Shown here piece by piece: positions 9,751 through 19,316 of a stretch of DNA of 64,000 nt. Source of the stretch: Streptomyces megasporus (GTDB taxonomy: Bacteria > Actinomycetota > Actinomycetes > Streptomycetales > Streptomycetaceae); NCBI RefSeq assembly GCF_000718985.1, contig NZ_JODL01000016.1:124001-188000 (forward strand), in the 5' to 3' direction. Position 1 is the stretch's first letter; the number at the start of each line of letters is the position of its first letter. The translations under genes were made by a program, and so were the position numbers. The notes beneath the pieces are model-generated. The model searched no databases, was not told where the DNA came from, and worked only from the letters and a program-made list of their open reading frames with translations.

Positions 9751-10236
9751 TCAGACGACGTCGTCGATGCGGCAGGCGTCCACCCGGTGCACCGGTACCC
9801 GGTCCGGCTCCAGCTCGACGCGCTTGGTGGCACCGGACTTCAGACTCACGCGCCTGGAGCCGGTGTCCACGACCTCCCCGGAATCGTCGAGGAAGTCGAC
9901 GTGGACCGTGAACGTCTCCGTCCTGCCCCGGGAGACCAGCTCGACCACCGTCTTCCCGCCCGTGGCGGCACAACTGACGATCCTGGCGTCCGGCTCGCGG
10001 CTCCTGGAGGAGGAACCGGAGCCGGAGGAACCGCTGCCGCCGGTGGTGGAGTTGTACCGGTAGCCGCCGTTGTAGCGCGAGCTGCTGGACTTGTCCTTGC
10101 CGCACCCCCCGCCGCCACTGCCGCCGCCGCTCCTGCTCCCGCCGCCCTTGCCCCCGCCGCTGCGGGCGAGGTTGAACCCGGACAGGGCCATCACCACGAC
10201 GGTGACGACGGCTATCAGCTTCAGATGACGCTTCAC
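9751..10236 (-). CDS. Secreted or membrane-anchored hypothetical protein, Gly/Ser-rich linker
   Basis: 161 residues. The N-terminal segment KLIAVVTVVVMALSGFNLA (residues 6-24) is a signal or anchor helix. A Gly/Ser-rich low-complexity linker spans about 26-80. The C-terminal half (about 82-161) has alternating hydrophobic strands and two cysteines (about 88 and 154) and looks like a small beta-sandwich, as in proteins that stabilise at the cell surface. GTG start with GGGGGAG 7 bases upstream. It lies between afsS and afsK, as does an uncharacterised gene in S. coelicolor. Not recognised beyond this. Confidence 0.75.
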   Translation of the reverse strand: MKRHLKLIAVVTVVVMALSGFNLARSGGGKGGGSRSGGGSGGGGCGKDKSSSSRYNGGYRYNSTTGGSGSSGSGSSSRSREPDARIVSCAATGGKTVVELVSRGRTETFTVHVDFLDDSGEVVDTGSRRVSLKSGATKRVELEPDRVPVHRVDACRIDDVV

Positions 10237-10361
10237 ACCGAACTCCCCCGATCACCTACCGTACGCGCCCGCGTTTCCGATGTGACGTGTCCACCGCGAG
10301 CACCCGGACTTCTTACCAGTACGTCCCCGGCTGCCATGCGCCGGGTCCATATGGCAGGACG

Positions 10362-12863
10362 TCAGGAACGGGCCTGTCCGGTTCCCTTCGCCGCGTCCAG
10401 GGCGTACACGCAGCGGTCCCGGCTGCACGCGTAGACCACTCCGCCCGTCACCACCGGGGAACCGGTGATCTCGCCGTCCGTGGCGAGTTTCCAGCGGAGC
10501 CGGCCCCCGACCGCGTCCAGCGTGTACAGGCAGTGGTCCGCCGAGCCGAAGTGGACGCGGCCGTCCGCCACGACCGGGGCCCCGGTGATCTCGCCGCCCG
10601 TCGCGAAGCGCCAGCGCGGGGTGCCGCTGACCGCGTCCAGCGTGTAGAGCGCGCCGCCGCTGCCGAGGTGGACCAGCCCGTCGGCCACCACCACCGGCTC
10701 GGTGGACTGGCGGGCCTCCGTGGCGATCCGCCAGCGGTCGTGGCCGTTGGCCGCGTCCAGCGCGTACACCGTGCCCAGGTAGTCCGCCAGGTAGACGCCG
10801 CCGCCCGCGATCGCCGCGCCCGGGACGAACGTGGGCGGGCACAGGAACGCGGCGGGCGCGTCGAAGCGCCACCGCTCCGTGCCGGCGGCCGCGTCCAGCG
10901 CGAAGACCCGCGAGCCCGCGCTCACGTACACCGCCCCGTCGTCGGCGGGCAGCAGCCGCACCGCGACCCCGCCGGTCACCGAGGTGTCCCCGACCGGGTA
11001 CGACCACCGCTCGGCGCCCGAGCGCGCGTCCAGGGCGTACAGCCGTCCGTCGCCCCAGACGTAGACCGTGCCCGCCCGGATCACCGGGCCGCCCTCGGGG
11101 GTCTCGAAGTCCGTCTGCGCGCCCGACAGCTCCCACAGGCGCTCGCCGGTCGCGGCCTCCCACGCCTGGACGCCTCCGCCCCGGGTGGCCGTGACGACCG
11201 TGCCGCGGTCGGCCCGCAGCGCGTACACCCAGCCCTCCGCCGGCAGCCGCCAGCGCTCGGAGCCGTCCCTGGCGTCCAGCGCGTAGAGGCTGGGGCCGTC
11301 GGAGGCGTGCACCCGACCGTTGTCGACGGTCATCGACCACGCCACCTCGCGGGTCTTGAACTGCCGCCGGCCGGTCGCCACGTCCAGCGCGTGGACCTCG
11401 AAGGAGGTGACGTAGAGCAGGCCGTCCGCGACGATCGGCGTGCCCCACACGTCGTTGGACATCCTAAAGCGCCACGGCCGCCAGCGCGCCGGCGCGGCGG
11501 TGTCCTCCCGGGGCGGCGGGTGGGCCGCGGTCGCGCCGAGGCCGGCCGTGCCGGCCGTGCCGGGACCACCGCCCGACGCGCGCAGCACCCACGACGTGGC
11601 GCCGCCGACCTCGGGCCGCCGGCCCAGCGCGCGCCGCGGGCCGGGACCGATCGGCACCTGGGCGCCCGGCAGCCGCACGGGTCCGTCGTGGGGGGCGTAC
11701 GCCGGGGCGTGAGGTGGCGGCGGGGGCACGGTGCGGGGCGGGGCGGCCACCACGGCGGACGCTCCCCCGCCGCGCGGATCGGCGACCGGGGGGCGCCAGT
11801 CGGGAGCGGGCCCCGCGCTCGCCACGGCCGGTGCGGGCGAGTGCTCCGGCTGCCGGTGGCCGTGTTCAGCATGGCGTTCGGGGTGGGGTTCCGGGTGGGG
11901 TTCGGGACGCGGCTCCGGCTCCGGCCGGGGCTCGGGGTTCGGCGCGGGCGGGCGGACGGGTCTCGACCGGCCGCCCCGGTGCCGTTCGATCAGTTCCACG
12001 GCGCCGGCCGGCAACCACGCCGAGGCCGTGCCGCTGTCGTCCCCGCCCGAGGAGAACAGGTGCGGGGCGAGCTGGGCCTGGAGGTCCGCCGGGGTGGGCC
12101 GCTGCTCGGGCTCCATCCGCATGCAGGACTCGATGAGCGGCCGCAGCTCGTCGGGCAGCCCTTCCAGGTCGGGGCCCTCGCGGAGCAGCATGAAGACCGT
12201 CTCGACCGGGTTGGCGCCGTGGTAGGGAGGGTGGCCGGTGGCGGCGAACACCAGGGTCGAGCCGAGGGAGAAGACGTCGCTGGCGCCCGTCACACTGCGT
12301 GAGTCCCGCGCCTGCTCGGGCGACATGTAGGAGGGGGTGCCGACGGCCACGTTGGTCATCGTCAGTCGGGTGTTGGACACCCCGGAGGCGATGCCGAAGT
12401 CGATCACCCGCGGGCCGTCCTCCACCACCAGCACGTTGGAGGGCTTCAGGTCGCGGTGGACCAGGCCCGCCCCGTGGATGGACTGGAGCGCCTCGGCGAC
12501 CCCGGCGGCCAGCCAGCGGACGGCCTGCGCCGGGAGCGGCCCGCACTCGTTGACTATCTCCTCCAGGGAGGGCGCGGGCACGTACGCCGTCGCCAGCCAC
12601 GGCACCGCGGCACGCGGGTCGGCGTCCACCACGGCGGCCGTGTAGAAGCCGCTGACGGCGCGGGCCGCCTCCACCTCGCGGGTGAAGCGGACGCGGAACA
12701 GTTGGTCCTCGGCGAGTTCGGAGCGCACCGTCTTGATCGCCACGCGCCGCCCGGACGCCGAGCGGGCGAGGTAGACCAGCCCCATGCCTCCGGCGCCGAG
12801 TCGGCCGAGCACCTCGAACGGGCCGATCCGCCGCGGATCGTGCTGCGTAAGCTGCTCCACCAC
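10362..12863 (-). CDS. afsK: AfsK, Ser/Thr protein kinase with C-terminal PQQ-type propeller
   Basis: 833 residues. The kinase domain (about 14-275) shows the glycine loop [16 protein letters not shown] (Lys44), HRDLKPSN (Asp138), DFG (Asp155) and [10 protein letters not shown]. Thr168 sits in the activation loop, the position reported for AfsK autophosphorylation in S. coelicolor. A Pro/Arg-rich linker (about 280-470) leads to a set of PQQ-like blades with repeated YALDA-x-G-x-E-R-W motifs to the C-terminus. No membrane helix is seen. The kinase phosphorylates AfsR in the known pathway; S-adenosylmethionine enhances it and KbpA restrains it. GTG start preceded by GGGGAGG. The kbpA candidate lies 180 bases upstream on the same strand. 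Confidence 0.94.
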   Translation of the reverse strand: MVEQLTQHDPRRIGPFEVLGRLGAGGMGLVYLARSASGRRVAIKTVRSELAEDQLFRVRFTREVEAARAVSGFYTAAVVDADPRAAVPWLATAYVPAPSLEEIVNECGPLPAQAVRWLAAGVAEALQSIHGAGLVHRDLKPSNVLVVEDGPRVIDFGIASGVSNTRLTMTNVAVGTPSYMSPEQARDSRSVTGASDVFSLGSTLVFAATGHPPYHGANPVETVFMLLREGPDLEGLPDELRPLIESCMRMEPEQRPTPADLQAQLAPHLFSSGGDDSGTASAWLPAGAVELIERHRGGRSRPVRPPAPNPEPRPEPEPRPEPHPEPHPERHAEHGHRQPEHSPAPAVASAGPAPDWRPPVADPRGGGASAVVAAPPRTVPPPPPHAPAYAPHDGPVRLPGAQVPIGPGPRRALGRRPEVGGATSWVLRASGGGPGTAGTAGLGATAAHPPPREDTAAPARWRPWRFRMSNDVWGTPIVADGLLYVTSFEVHALDVATGRRQFKTREVAWSMTVDNGRVHASDGPSLYALDARDGSERWRLPAEGWVYALRADRGTVVTATRGGGVQAWEAATGERLWELSGAQTDFETPEGGPVIRAGTVYVWGDGRLYALDARSGAERWSYPVGDTSVTGGVAVRLLPADDGAVYVSAGSRVFALDAAAGTERWRFDAPAAFLCPPTFVPGAAIAGGGVYLADYLGTVYALDAANGHDRWRIATEARQSTEPVVVADGLVHLGSGGALYTLDAVSGTPRWRFATGGEITGAPVVADGRVHFGSADHCLYTLDAVGGRLRWKLATDGEITGSPVVTGGVVYACSRDRCVYALDAAKGTGQARS

Positions 12864-13043
12864 TTGCCTGCCACCTCCCCGTCGGGGTCGACGAACGCCG
12901 CCCCGTGCAGCTTCTCACCGCCGTACCGGTCCCCGCGGTCCGAGTGCCGATTCTTCCTGGCGTGGCTCGCGGTTGCGAACCGGGGGGCGGTGAGTCGCCC
13001 GAACCGGGGCCGGCGGAGGCCGCCGTCCGGCCTCCCGCACCCC

Positions 13044-13934
13044 TCAGGAGACCGTGGAGGTGTCGAGTACTCCGAAGCGCGCGCCCTGGTTGTCCAGGAG
13101 GACGGCGTAGCGCCCGAAAGGCGTGTCCTGGGGGCCTTCGACCGCCCTGCCGCCCAGGCGCGTGGTCGTGCGGACCGCCGCGTCGCAGTCGGCGACCGCG
13201 AAGTGGACGAGGAAGTGGGCCGGCATCTCCACCGGGTACGTCTCGTCGATCATGGTACGTCCGCCGATGGCGTGCTCGTCGTCGAGCGGCGCCCCGGCGG
13301 GGACCCAGACCGCGATGTCCGAGGCGTCCTCCCCCGCGCTCTCCCCCGTGCCTTCCCCCGCTCCCTCCCTCGCGCTCTCCTCCGCCTCCTCGGGAACCTC
13401 CGGGGCCGCCCCGGCGCCCCCGCCGCCGGCCGCGTACATGCCGAAGCCGAAGACCCGCGCGTAGAAGACGTCCACGGCCGCCTTCTCCCGGGTGCAGACC
13501 TCGGTCCACACGTAGGAGCCGGGCCTGCGCGTCACCTCGAAGCCGGTCAGCGCGCCCCGCTGCCACAGGCCGAAGGCCGCGCCGCCCGGGTCGACGGCCG
13601 TCGCCATGACCCCGGCCCTGCCCACCGGGGCCGGTTCCGTCACGAGCTGCCCGCCCGCCGCGCGGATGCGTTCGGCGGTCGCCTCCGCATCGGGGGTGGC
13701 GAAGTAGATCGTCCACACCGTCGGCAGCCGTCCGTCCGGCTTGTGCGACAGCGCGGCGACCCGTCGGCCGTCGAGGCGGGCCACCGTGTAGGACCCCCGT
13801 TCGGGCGGTGCGGGGTCGCCGTAGGTCCAACCGAACAGCTCACCGTAGAAACGCTTGCCCGCCTCCAGGTCGGGCAGCATCGCGTCGGTCCAGCAGGGCG
13901 TGCCCTCCGCGAACGCGGCTCCGGCGTCGGCCAT
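13044..13934 (-). CDS. kbpA: VOC (glyoxalase-fold) protein, candidate AfsK-binding protein KbpA
   Basis: 296 residues with two VOC domains (about 8-125 and 137-296), the layout of proteins once annotated as hydroxylases in Streptomyces. In S. coelicolor the gene beside afsK encodes KbpA, a 252-residue inhibitor of AfsK autophosphorylation, so the location argues for that role. An odd feature is an Ala/Gly then Glu-rich stretch at residues 169-205 inside the second domain, which explains most of the extra length. GGAAGGGA precedes the ATG. The dyad at 14010 lies in the shared divergent region with the TetR gene. Assignment to kbpA is by position and length, not by alignment. Confidence 0.7.
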   Translation of the reverse strand: MADAGAAFAEGTPCWTDAMLPDLEAGKRFYGELFGWTYGDPAPPERGSYTVARLDGRRVAALSHKPDGRLPTVWTIYFATPDAEATAERIRAAGGQLVTEPAPVGRAGVMATAVDPGGAAFGLWQRGALTGFEVTRRPGSYVWTEVCTREKAAVDVFYARVFGFGMYAAGGGGAGAAPEVPEEAEESAREGAGEGTGESAGEDASDIAVWVPAGAPLDDEHAIGGRTMIDETYPVEMPAHFLVHFAVADCDAAVRTTTRLGGRAVEGPQDTPFGRYAVLLDNQGARFGVLDTSTVS

Positions 13935-14009
13935 CGTCCGGTTCCCTTCCGTACAGTCCTGTCCCGATACCGGAACGCTATCCGTGTATCACCCTTTATG
14001 CAGTAGCAC

Positions 14010-14059
14010 ACCCCATTTGGGGTCAGTCGAATCGCGTGCCGATCATCCCTCGGTAAGCT
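14010..14059 (+). promoter_or_regulatory. Divergent promoter region with dyad and probable leaderless TetR start
   Basis: ACCCCATTTGGGGT (14010-14023) is a perfect dyad and could be the TetR operator. TAAGCT (14054-14059) lies 6 bases before the TetR ATG, which has no ribosome binding site, so the mRNA is probably leaderless. Confidence 0.45.
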
Positions 14060-14065
14060 GACGAC

Positions 14066-14713
14066 ATGACAGGACAAGTACGAACTGTTGACGGTCGGGT
14101 GGCCGGGCGACGCGGCCAGGAGACGCGACAGAAGTTGCTCGATTGCCTCGACGAGATGCTCGGCTCGTCGCCGTACCGCGACGTCAGGGTCATCGACGTC
14201 GCACGGCGCGCGGGGACCTCCCCCGCCACCTTCTACCAGTACTTTCCCGATGTGGAGGGCGCCGTCCTGGAGCTGGCCGAGGGGATGGCGAAGGAGGGTT
14301 CCTCCCTGTCCGACCTGGCCACCGACCGCCCCTGGAGCGGCAAGGCCGGCTGGCAGACGGCGGAGGAGCTGGTGGACGGCTTCCTCTCCTTCTGGCAGCG
14401 GAACGACGCGATCCTGCGTGTGGTGGACCTGGGCGCCGCGGAGGGCGACAAGCGGTTCTCCAAGATCCGCGCGAGGGTCCTGGGCAACGTCATCGGCCCC
14501 TTGACCGACTCCATCGAGAAGCTCCAGTCCAGGGGCAAGGGGGACCGGGCCGTCAGTCCGGCCGCCGTCGCCGGCTCCCTGGTGTCGATGCTCGCCGCGG
14601 TGGCCGGGCAGCAGAAGGCCGTCCAGAGCTGGGGCGCCAAGCGGGCCGACCTGAAACCCAACCTCGCCTACCTGCTCTACCTCGGCGTCACGGGCCGCAA
14701 GCCCACTCGGTAG
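14066..14713 (+). CDS. TetR-family transcriptional regulator
   Basis: 215 residues. The N-terminal helix-turn-helix covers about residues 18-65 with VIDVARRAGTSPATFYQYF as the recognition part. The C-terminal ligand domain is helical and its ligand is unknown. It is divergent from the kbpA candidate, with a GC-rich dyad between them, so autoregulation and control of the neighbour are possible. No Shine-Dalgarno is evident and a -10-like hexamer ends 6 bases before the ATG. After the stop comes a 145-base pyrimidine-rich tract and then a strong hairpin. Confidence 0.9.
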   Translation: MTGQVRTVDGRVAGRRGQETRQKLLDCLDEMLGSSPYRDVRVIDVARRAGTSPATFYQYFPDVEGAVLELAEGMAKEGSSLSDLATDRPWSGKAGWQTAEELVDGFLSFWQRNDAILRVVDLGAAEGDKRFSKIRARVLGNVIGPLTDSIEKLQSRGKGDRAVSPAAVAGSLVSMLAAVAGQQKAVQSWGAKRADLKPNLAYLLYLGVTGRKPTR

Positions 14714-14861
14714 GGCGCCGCTCGCCCTCTCCCTCGCGGTCTTCCGGCCGTCGACGTTCCGTCGTTCCTGTCGTCTTCCCTCGTCCCGTCCGACCCCCGC
14801 GTCCGACCCTGCGTCCGACTTTCGCGTCCCGCCCCCCCGCTTCCGTCCCTCGCGTTCCGCC

Positions 14862-14908
14862 CGGCGCCCCGGACGGCCGGCTCCTGTCACCGGCCGTCCG
14901 GGGCGCCG
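14862..14908 (+). terminator. Strong bidirectional terminator
   Basis: Perfect 19-bp stem (14862-14880 with 14890-14908), 9-base loop, between the TetR gene and the converging subtilase gene. The stretch 14714-14861 before it is unusually rich in C and T (Tcc/Cgtcc-type short repeats) and shows no gene. Confidence 0.88.
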
Positions 14909-14941
14909 ATGGCGTCGGGCCCGGCCCCGGGGCCGACGGGT

Positions 14942-16174
14942 TCAGAACCGGCTGTGGAGCAGCTTGTTCGGCGAGCCCTCCCCCGGACCCGTCACACGGT
15001 CGGCGCTCGCCGTGTCCAGCAGCGCCCGGGTCACCTGCGCGGGAGTGGCGGTCGGGTGCTTCGAGACGTAGAGCGCCGCGGCGCCCGTCACGTGCGGCGC
15101 CGACATCGACGTGCCGCTCATCGTCCTCGTCGCCGTCGTCGAGTCGATCCCGACCGACGGGATGGACGCGCCCGGTGCGAACAGGTCCACACAGGTGCCG
15201 TGGTTGGACCAACTCGGCCTGGAGTCGTCCACCGCCGTCGCCGCGACCGTGATCACGGACGGCTCGCGGGCGGGCGACTGCGTGCACGCGTCGGTGCCCT
15301 TGTTGCCCGCCGAGACCGAGACGGTGATGCCCGCCTGGACCATCCTCCGCACCGCCGCGTCCTTGGCGTCGCTCGCGCTGCCGCCGATGCTGACGTTGGC
15401 GACGGCGGGCTTGACGGCGTTCTTGACGACCCAGTCGTAGCCGGCCAGGACGCCCTCGGTGGTGCCCGAGTTCGCACAGTCGAGCACCTTCACCGCGACC
15501 AGCTTCACGTCCTTGGCGACGCCGTGCGTCTCGCCGCCCACGATGCCCGCCACGTGCGTGCCGTGTCCATGACAGTCGGAGGCCGTCTTGGTGCCGTCGA
15601 CGAAGTTCCAGCCGTGGGAGGCGCGTCCCTCGAAGTCCCGGTGGGCGATGTTGACGCCGGAGTCCACGATGTACGCGGTGACGTTCGGGGCCGTGGTGTC
15701 GTAGGTGTAGCCGGCGTCCAGCGGCAGGTCACGCTGGTCGACGCGGTCCAGGCCCCAGGCCGGGTCGGTCTGTGTGGCGTCGCCGCGCTCGATACGGTTG
15801 GCCTCGACGTACGCGACCGCCGGGTGGGCCGCCAGACGCCGGGCCTGCTTCTCGGTGGCCTTCAGCGAGAAGCCCTTGAGGGCCGAGGCGTAGGTGCGGA
15901 CGGCCTCGCCGCCGAAGGTGTCGGTCAGCTCCCGGGCCCGTTCCCTCACATCGCCCGGGGCCTTGAGCGTGCGGGCGGCGGCGCCGGAGTCCTTCAGCAC
16001 CACGATGTACCGGCCGTCCAGCGCGTTCGGCGCCTCGGCGCCCCGGATGACGCCCAGGGGCGCGGCGTCCGGTCCGGGGGTGGCGGCCGACGCCGTCGCG
16101 ACCGTGGCGCCGACGAGGGCGAGCGCCGCGACGGCGGCGCCCATGGCTATGCGGGGTCTTCTCGATCTCTTCAC
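14942..16174 (-). CDS. Secreted subtilisin-like serine protease (peptidase S8, proteinase K type)
   Basis: 410 residues. Signal peptide about 1-31 (MKRSRRPR then hydrophobic core, ATASA), inhibitor I9 propeptide about 55-125, catalytic domain about 137-405. The triad is Asp171 (IVDSGV), His204 (GHGTHVAG) and Ser356 (GTSMSAP), with Asn291 at the oxyanion hole. All are present, so it should be an active extracellular endopeptidase after propeptide removal. No C-terminal binding domain. The terminator at 14862 follows. A TTA-containing regulator is encoded 166 bases further upstream on the same strand and might control it, which is only a guess from position. Confidence 0.95.
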   Translation of the reverse strand: MKRSRRPRIAMGAAVAALALVGATVATASAATPGPDAAPLGVIRGAEAPNALDGRYIVVLKDSGAAARTLKAPGDVRERARELTDTFGGEAVRTYASALKGFSLKATEKQARRLAAHPAVAYVEANRIERGDATQTDPAWGLDRVDQRDLPLDAGYTYDTTAPNVTAYIVDSGVNIAHRDFEGRASHGWNFVDGTKTASDCHGHGTHVAGIVGGETHGVAKDVKLVAVKVLDCANSGTTEGVLAGYDWVVKNAVKPAVANVSIGGSASDAKDAAVRRMVQAGITVSVSAGNKGTDACTQSPAREPSVITVAATAVDDSRPSWSNHGTCVDLFAPGASIPSVGIDSTTATRTMSGTSMSAPHVTGAAALYVSKHPTATPAQVTRALLDTASADRVTGPGEGSPNKLLHSRF

Positions 16175-16340
16175 CGTGTGGGTCTCTCTTCGCTGGGGGG
16201 CCTGCCTGGAAAGTGCTCACGGTTCTAGTCGATGGCGGGCGTTCGCGGGGCACCGGGGTGCCATGGCACATCGGTGCCTCGTCGCACTTCCGTGCCGGCG
16301 CGCACTTCGGACACGCGCTCCGGACGCGCGCTCGGAGCCG

Positions 16341-17390
16341 TCACAGCCAGCCCCGGCGCTGCGCCTGGAGCGCCAACTGGAAACGGCTGGCCGCGCCGGC
16401 CTGCGCCATCAGCAGCTCCATGCGGCGGAAGAACGTCCGGCGGCTGACGCCCAGTTCACGGATGATCCGGCTGTCGGGGACCCCCGCGACGAGCATCGCC
16501 AGGATGCGGCGCTCGGCCGGGCCGGGACGCGCTCCGCCCGTCGCGGTCCCGCTCTCGGGGTGGACGGGCAGGGCCCGGTCCCAGTACGTCTCGAACAGCG
16601 CGCGCAGCGCGGCCAGTAACGCGCTCGGCCGGACGACCAGCGTGCCGCGGCCGACGTCCACGTCCGCGATGGACATCGACACGAAGCCGATCCGGCCGTC
16701 CACCACCATCAGCTTCACCGGCAGTTCGGAGACCACGCGGGCCTCCTCGCCCGCGTCCACGCAGGGTTGGACGTTCTCGGTGAGGTAGCCGGGGTGGGCC
16801 AGCGACGCCCGCGTGTACACCACCCGGTACCGCACCCCTCGGCGAAGCTGCGCGATCTCGTCCTTGGCTCCGCGTCCGATGTCCCAGAAGTACGGCGGCG
16901 AGTCGAAGCGCAGCACCTCCTGCCGCGCCCCGCCCAGCGTCTCGCCCAGCACTCGTTCCATGTCGTCGCCGGTGAGTTCCTCGGCGACGCGGTCGCCCAC
17001 GGCCGACGGAGTGCGGCGCCGGTACAGCTCGTAGGCGCGGGTGACCGCCGAGCGGGCCTCCTCCAGCCGGAGCGTCTCCCGGCGGGTGAGCAGCTCCAGC
17101 GCGGAGGCGGGCGGTACGGGCACCAGGACGGTCGCGGCGTCGCCGGGACCTTCGGCGGGGGTCTCGGCGGGGGGTTCCGCGGGGGATTCGGAGTCCGGCA
17201 CCTCGGTCGCCAGGCCGAGCGAGAGCAGGGTCCGCCGCGCGGCGGCGGACGCCGAGGGCGCGTCCGCGCCCGCCAGCAGCGCCACGTACAGGGCGACGGC
17301 CTCGTCGTCCACGCCGAACGCGGACAACCCGGCCGCCAGGGCATCGGGACACGGCTCCTCGGCAGCCGTCCCGCCTCCGTCACGCCTCAT
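16341..17390 (-). CDS. TrmB/LuxR-like transcriptional regulator with a TTA codon
   Basis: 349 residues. The N-terminal part (about 15-60) resembles a degenerate TrmB-type winged helix, the middle (about 125-265) the sensor domain typical of such actinobacterial regulators (ELYRRRTPSAVGDRV onward). The C-terminal helix-turn-helix (about 290-340, AERRILAMLVAGVPDSRI then VSRRTFFRRM) is LuxR-like. Residue Leu of RPSALLAALR is encoded by TTA at 16617-16619, a codon read by the bldA tRNA and rare in Streptomyces, so expression is probably tied to development. The ATG at 17390 is chosen because homology and the AAGGTG upstream fit; a longer frame to 17555 is less likely. Target genes unknown. Confidence 0.85.
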   Translation of the reverse strand: MRRDGGGTAAEEPCPDALAAGLSAFGVDDEAVALYVALLAGADAPSASAAARRTLLSLGLATEVPDSESPAEPPAETPAEGPGDAATVLVPVPPASALELLTRRETLRLEEARSAVTRAYELYRRRTPSAVGDRVAEELTGDDMERVLGETLGGARQEVLRFDSPPYFWDIGRGAKDEIAQLRRGVRYRVVYTRASLAHPGYLTENVQPCVDAGEEARVVSELPVKLMVVDGRIGFVSMSIADVDVGRGTLVVRPSALLAALRALFETYWDRALPVHPESGTATGGARPGPAERRILAMLVAGVPDSRIIRELGVSRRTFFRRMELLMAQAGAASRFQLALQAQRRGWL

Positions 17391-17840
17391 GGCGCGGCAC
17401 CTTAGTGCCGCTGTCCCACAGGTGTCACCGGCCGTGCGCGTCCTGCTGTAGAACGTACGCACGGCCCGCCCGCCGGTCGGCACGCGACCCCGTCCGGCGA
17501 GCGGCACGCCGCCGCCCTGATCGGCGACCACGGCCCGGCATCCGACCGATCTCACCGGGTGCCGCGCACACCGGTCCGGCGGTGACGGTCCCGGGTGTCC
17601 GGGCCCGGAGCGTCGGTCCCGCGCCTCCGGTCACCGGACACACGGCGACCGACGCCCGGTGACCGGCGTCGACGCGGGTGGCGGCACCTCCCCGCACGGC
17701 GGTCGGGGGCCGTCGGCTCCGGCGATCCCGACGGCCCCCGGTCGTGCGCGGAACCGCCCCCGCGCGGCCGGCCCCGAGCCGGGCCCCACCACCCCCGCCG
17801 TCGCCGTCCCGTTCCGGGGCGACCGACGCACGGAGGAGGA
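17391..17840. other. 450-base divergent intergenic region with repeated dyad
   Basis: No gene seen. It holds two copies of the dyad CCGGT-S-ACCGG (17627-17637 and 17656-17666, 29 bases apart), a spacing near three helical turns, which may be an operator pair. A purine-rich stretch at 17831-17840 is the ribosome binding site of the next gene. Confidence 0.5.
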
Positions 17841-19010
17841 ATGGGGATAGGCTCTATCGCCATGCCCATGTCCGACAACAGCAGACCCGTGCACATCATC
17901 GGAGCGGGGCCGGGAGGACTGGCCACCGCGGCGGCCCTGCGAAGGCGCGGCATCCGCTCGGTCGTGCTGGAGAGGTCGGACGCCGTCGGGGCCTCCTGGC
18001 GCGGCCACTACGACCGGCTCCGGTTGCACACCACGCGCCGCCGCTCCTCGCTCCCCGGGCTGACGATCCCGCGCTCGTACGGACGCTGGGTGCGCCGCGA
18101 CGACCTGGTGCGCTACCTGGAGGAGTACACGCGCCGGCACCGGTTGGAGGTGGCCACGGGCGTGGAGGTCGCCCGGATCGACCGGGCCGACGACGGGAGT
18201 TGGGTGCTGCGGGCCAACGGCGGCCGGGAACTGACCTCCCCGGTGGTCGTGGTGGCCACCGGGAACAACCACACCCCGCGCGTGCCCGACTGGCCGGGCC
18301 GCGACGCCTACGAGGGCGAGCTGCTGCACGCCCGCGACTACCGCCACGCCGAACCGTACGCGGGCAAGGACGTGTTGGTCGTCGGCACCGGCAACACGGG
18401 CACGGAGATCGCCCTGGACCTGGCCGAGGGCGGCGCGGCGCGGGTGCGGCTCGCGGTCCGCACCCCGCCCCACATCCTCCGCCGCTCCACGCTGGGCCGG
18501 TCCGCCCAGGCCAACGCCGTCGCGGTGCGACGGCTGCCGGTGCGCCTGGTGGACGGCATGGCCCGGGGATTGACGAAGGTGACGATCCCGGACCTGTCGG
18601 CGCACGGCCTGCCGCGTCCGGAGACCGGGCTGTACACGCGCGTGCGGCAGGGCGCGATCCCCGTCCTGGACACGGGCTTCGTCAAGGCGGTGCGCAAGGG
18701 CCGGATAGAGCCGGTCGCGGCGGTGGAGTCCTTCGACGGGTCCAGGGTCGTCCTCGGCGACGGCACCGCGATCACCCCCGACGTCGTCATAGCCGCCACC
18801 GGCTACCGGCGCGGACTGGAGGACGTGGTCGGCCACCTCGGCGTGCTGGACGAACGCGGCGCGCCCCTCGTCCACGGCCCCCGCGAACTGCGCACCGCCG
18901 CGGGCCTGCACTTCATCGGCTACACCAACCCGATCAGCGGCACACTGCGCGAACTGGCCATCGACGCGCGGCGGATCGCCCGGGCCGTCGCCCGCACGAC
19001 GACCGGCTGA
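17841..19010 (+). CDS. Flavin-containing monooxygenase-like NAD(P)/FAD oxidoreductase
   Basis: 389 residues from ATG 17841. The FAD Rossmann motif HIIGAGPGGLATA lies near residue 17, VVVATGNNHTPRVPDW near 140, and the NADP motif VLVVGTGNTGTEIALD near 180. This layout is that of class B monooxygenases and related flavoproteins sometimes annotated in K+ transport. The substrate is unknown. GGAGG is only 4 bases before ATG 17841; ATG 17862 and 17868 (MPMSDN) are in frame alternatives and would still keep the FAD motif. It is divergent from the TTA-containing regulator. Confidence 0.88.
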   Translation: MGIGSIAMPMSDNSRPVHIIGAGPGGLATAAALRRRGIRSVVLERSDAVGASWRGHYDRLRLHTTRRRSSLPGLTIPRSYGRWVRRDDLVRYLEEYTRRHRLEVATGVEVARIDRADDGSWVLRANGGRELTSPVVVVATGNNHTPRVPDWPGRDAYEGELLHARDYRHAEPYAGKDVLVVGTGNTGTEIALDLAEGGAARVRLAVRTPPHILRRSTLGRSAQANAVAVRRLPVRLVDGMARGLTKVTIPDLSAHGLPRPETGLYTRVRQGAIPVLDTGFVKAVRKGRIEPVAAVESFDGSRVVLGDGTAITPDVVIAATGYRRGLEDVVGHLGVLDERGAPLVHGPRELRTAAGLHFIGYTNPISGTLRELAIDARRIARAVARTTTG

Positions 19011-19316
19011 GCGTCCGCCGCGAGGACGGTACGGGCAGCGCGGGGACGGTGCCGGTCGGGTGTCGGTCGGCCGGCGGTCCGCGCGTGCGCGCCCCGAGCA
19101 CGGCACGGCGGACCGCCATCCGGCTCCGGCGCTCGGGCCCTGTCGCTCCCCTGGGAGCCGACGGCGCCGGACCGCGCCCCGTACTCGCCGAGGCGCCCGA
19201 GGCGCTTCGACGTCCCCTCGCGACGGGGGCGCTGCCCCAAGCGTGATCAAACAGGCACGTTCCGTCAACACCCGGTGGGATTCGGAAGCCTCCCACACCG
19301 AGGCCGGGGGCGGACG
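19011..19316. other. Intergenic region between converging genes
   Basis: 306 bases with no gene seen. A short hairpin GTGGGA/TCCCAC (19276-19281 with 19292-19297) near its right end could end the transcript of the leftward ATPase gene. Confidence 0.4.

Noticed and set aside
14714..14861. Pyrimidine-rich tract considered as a small RNA or repeat array
   Set aside because: Units are irregular, no promoter or hairpin within; most simply a degenerate spacer before the terminator.
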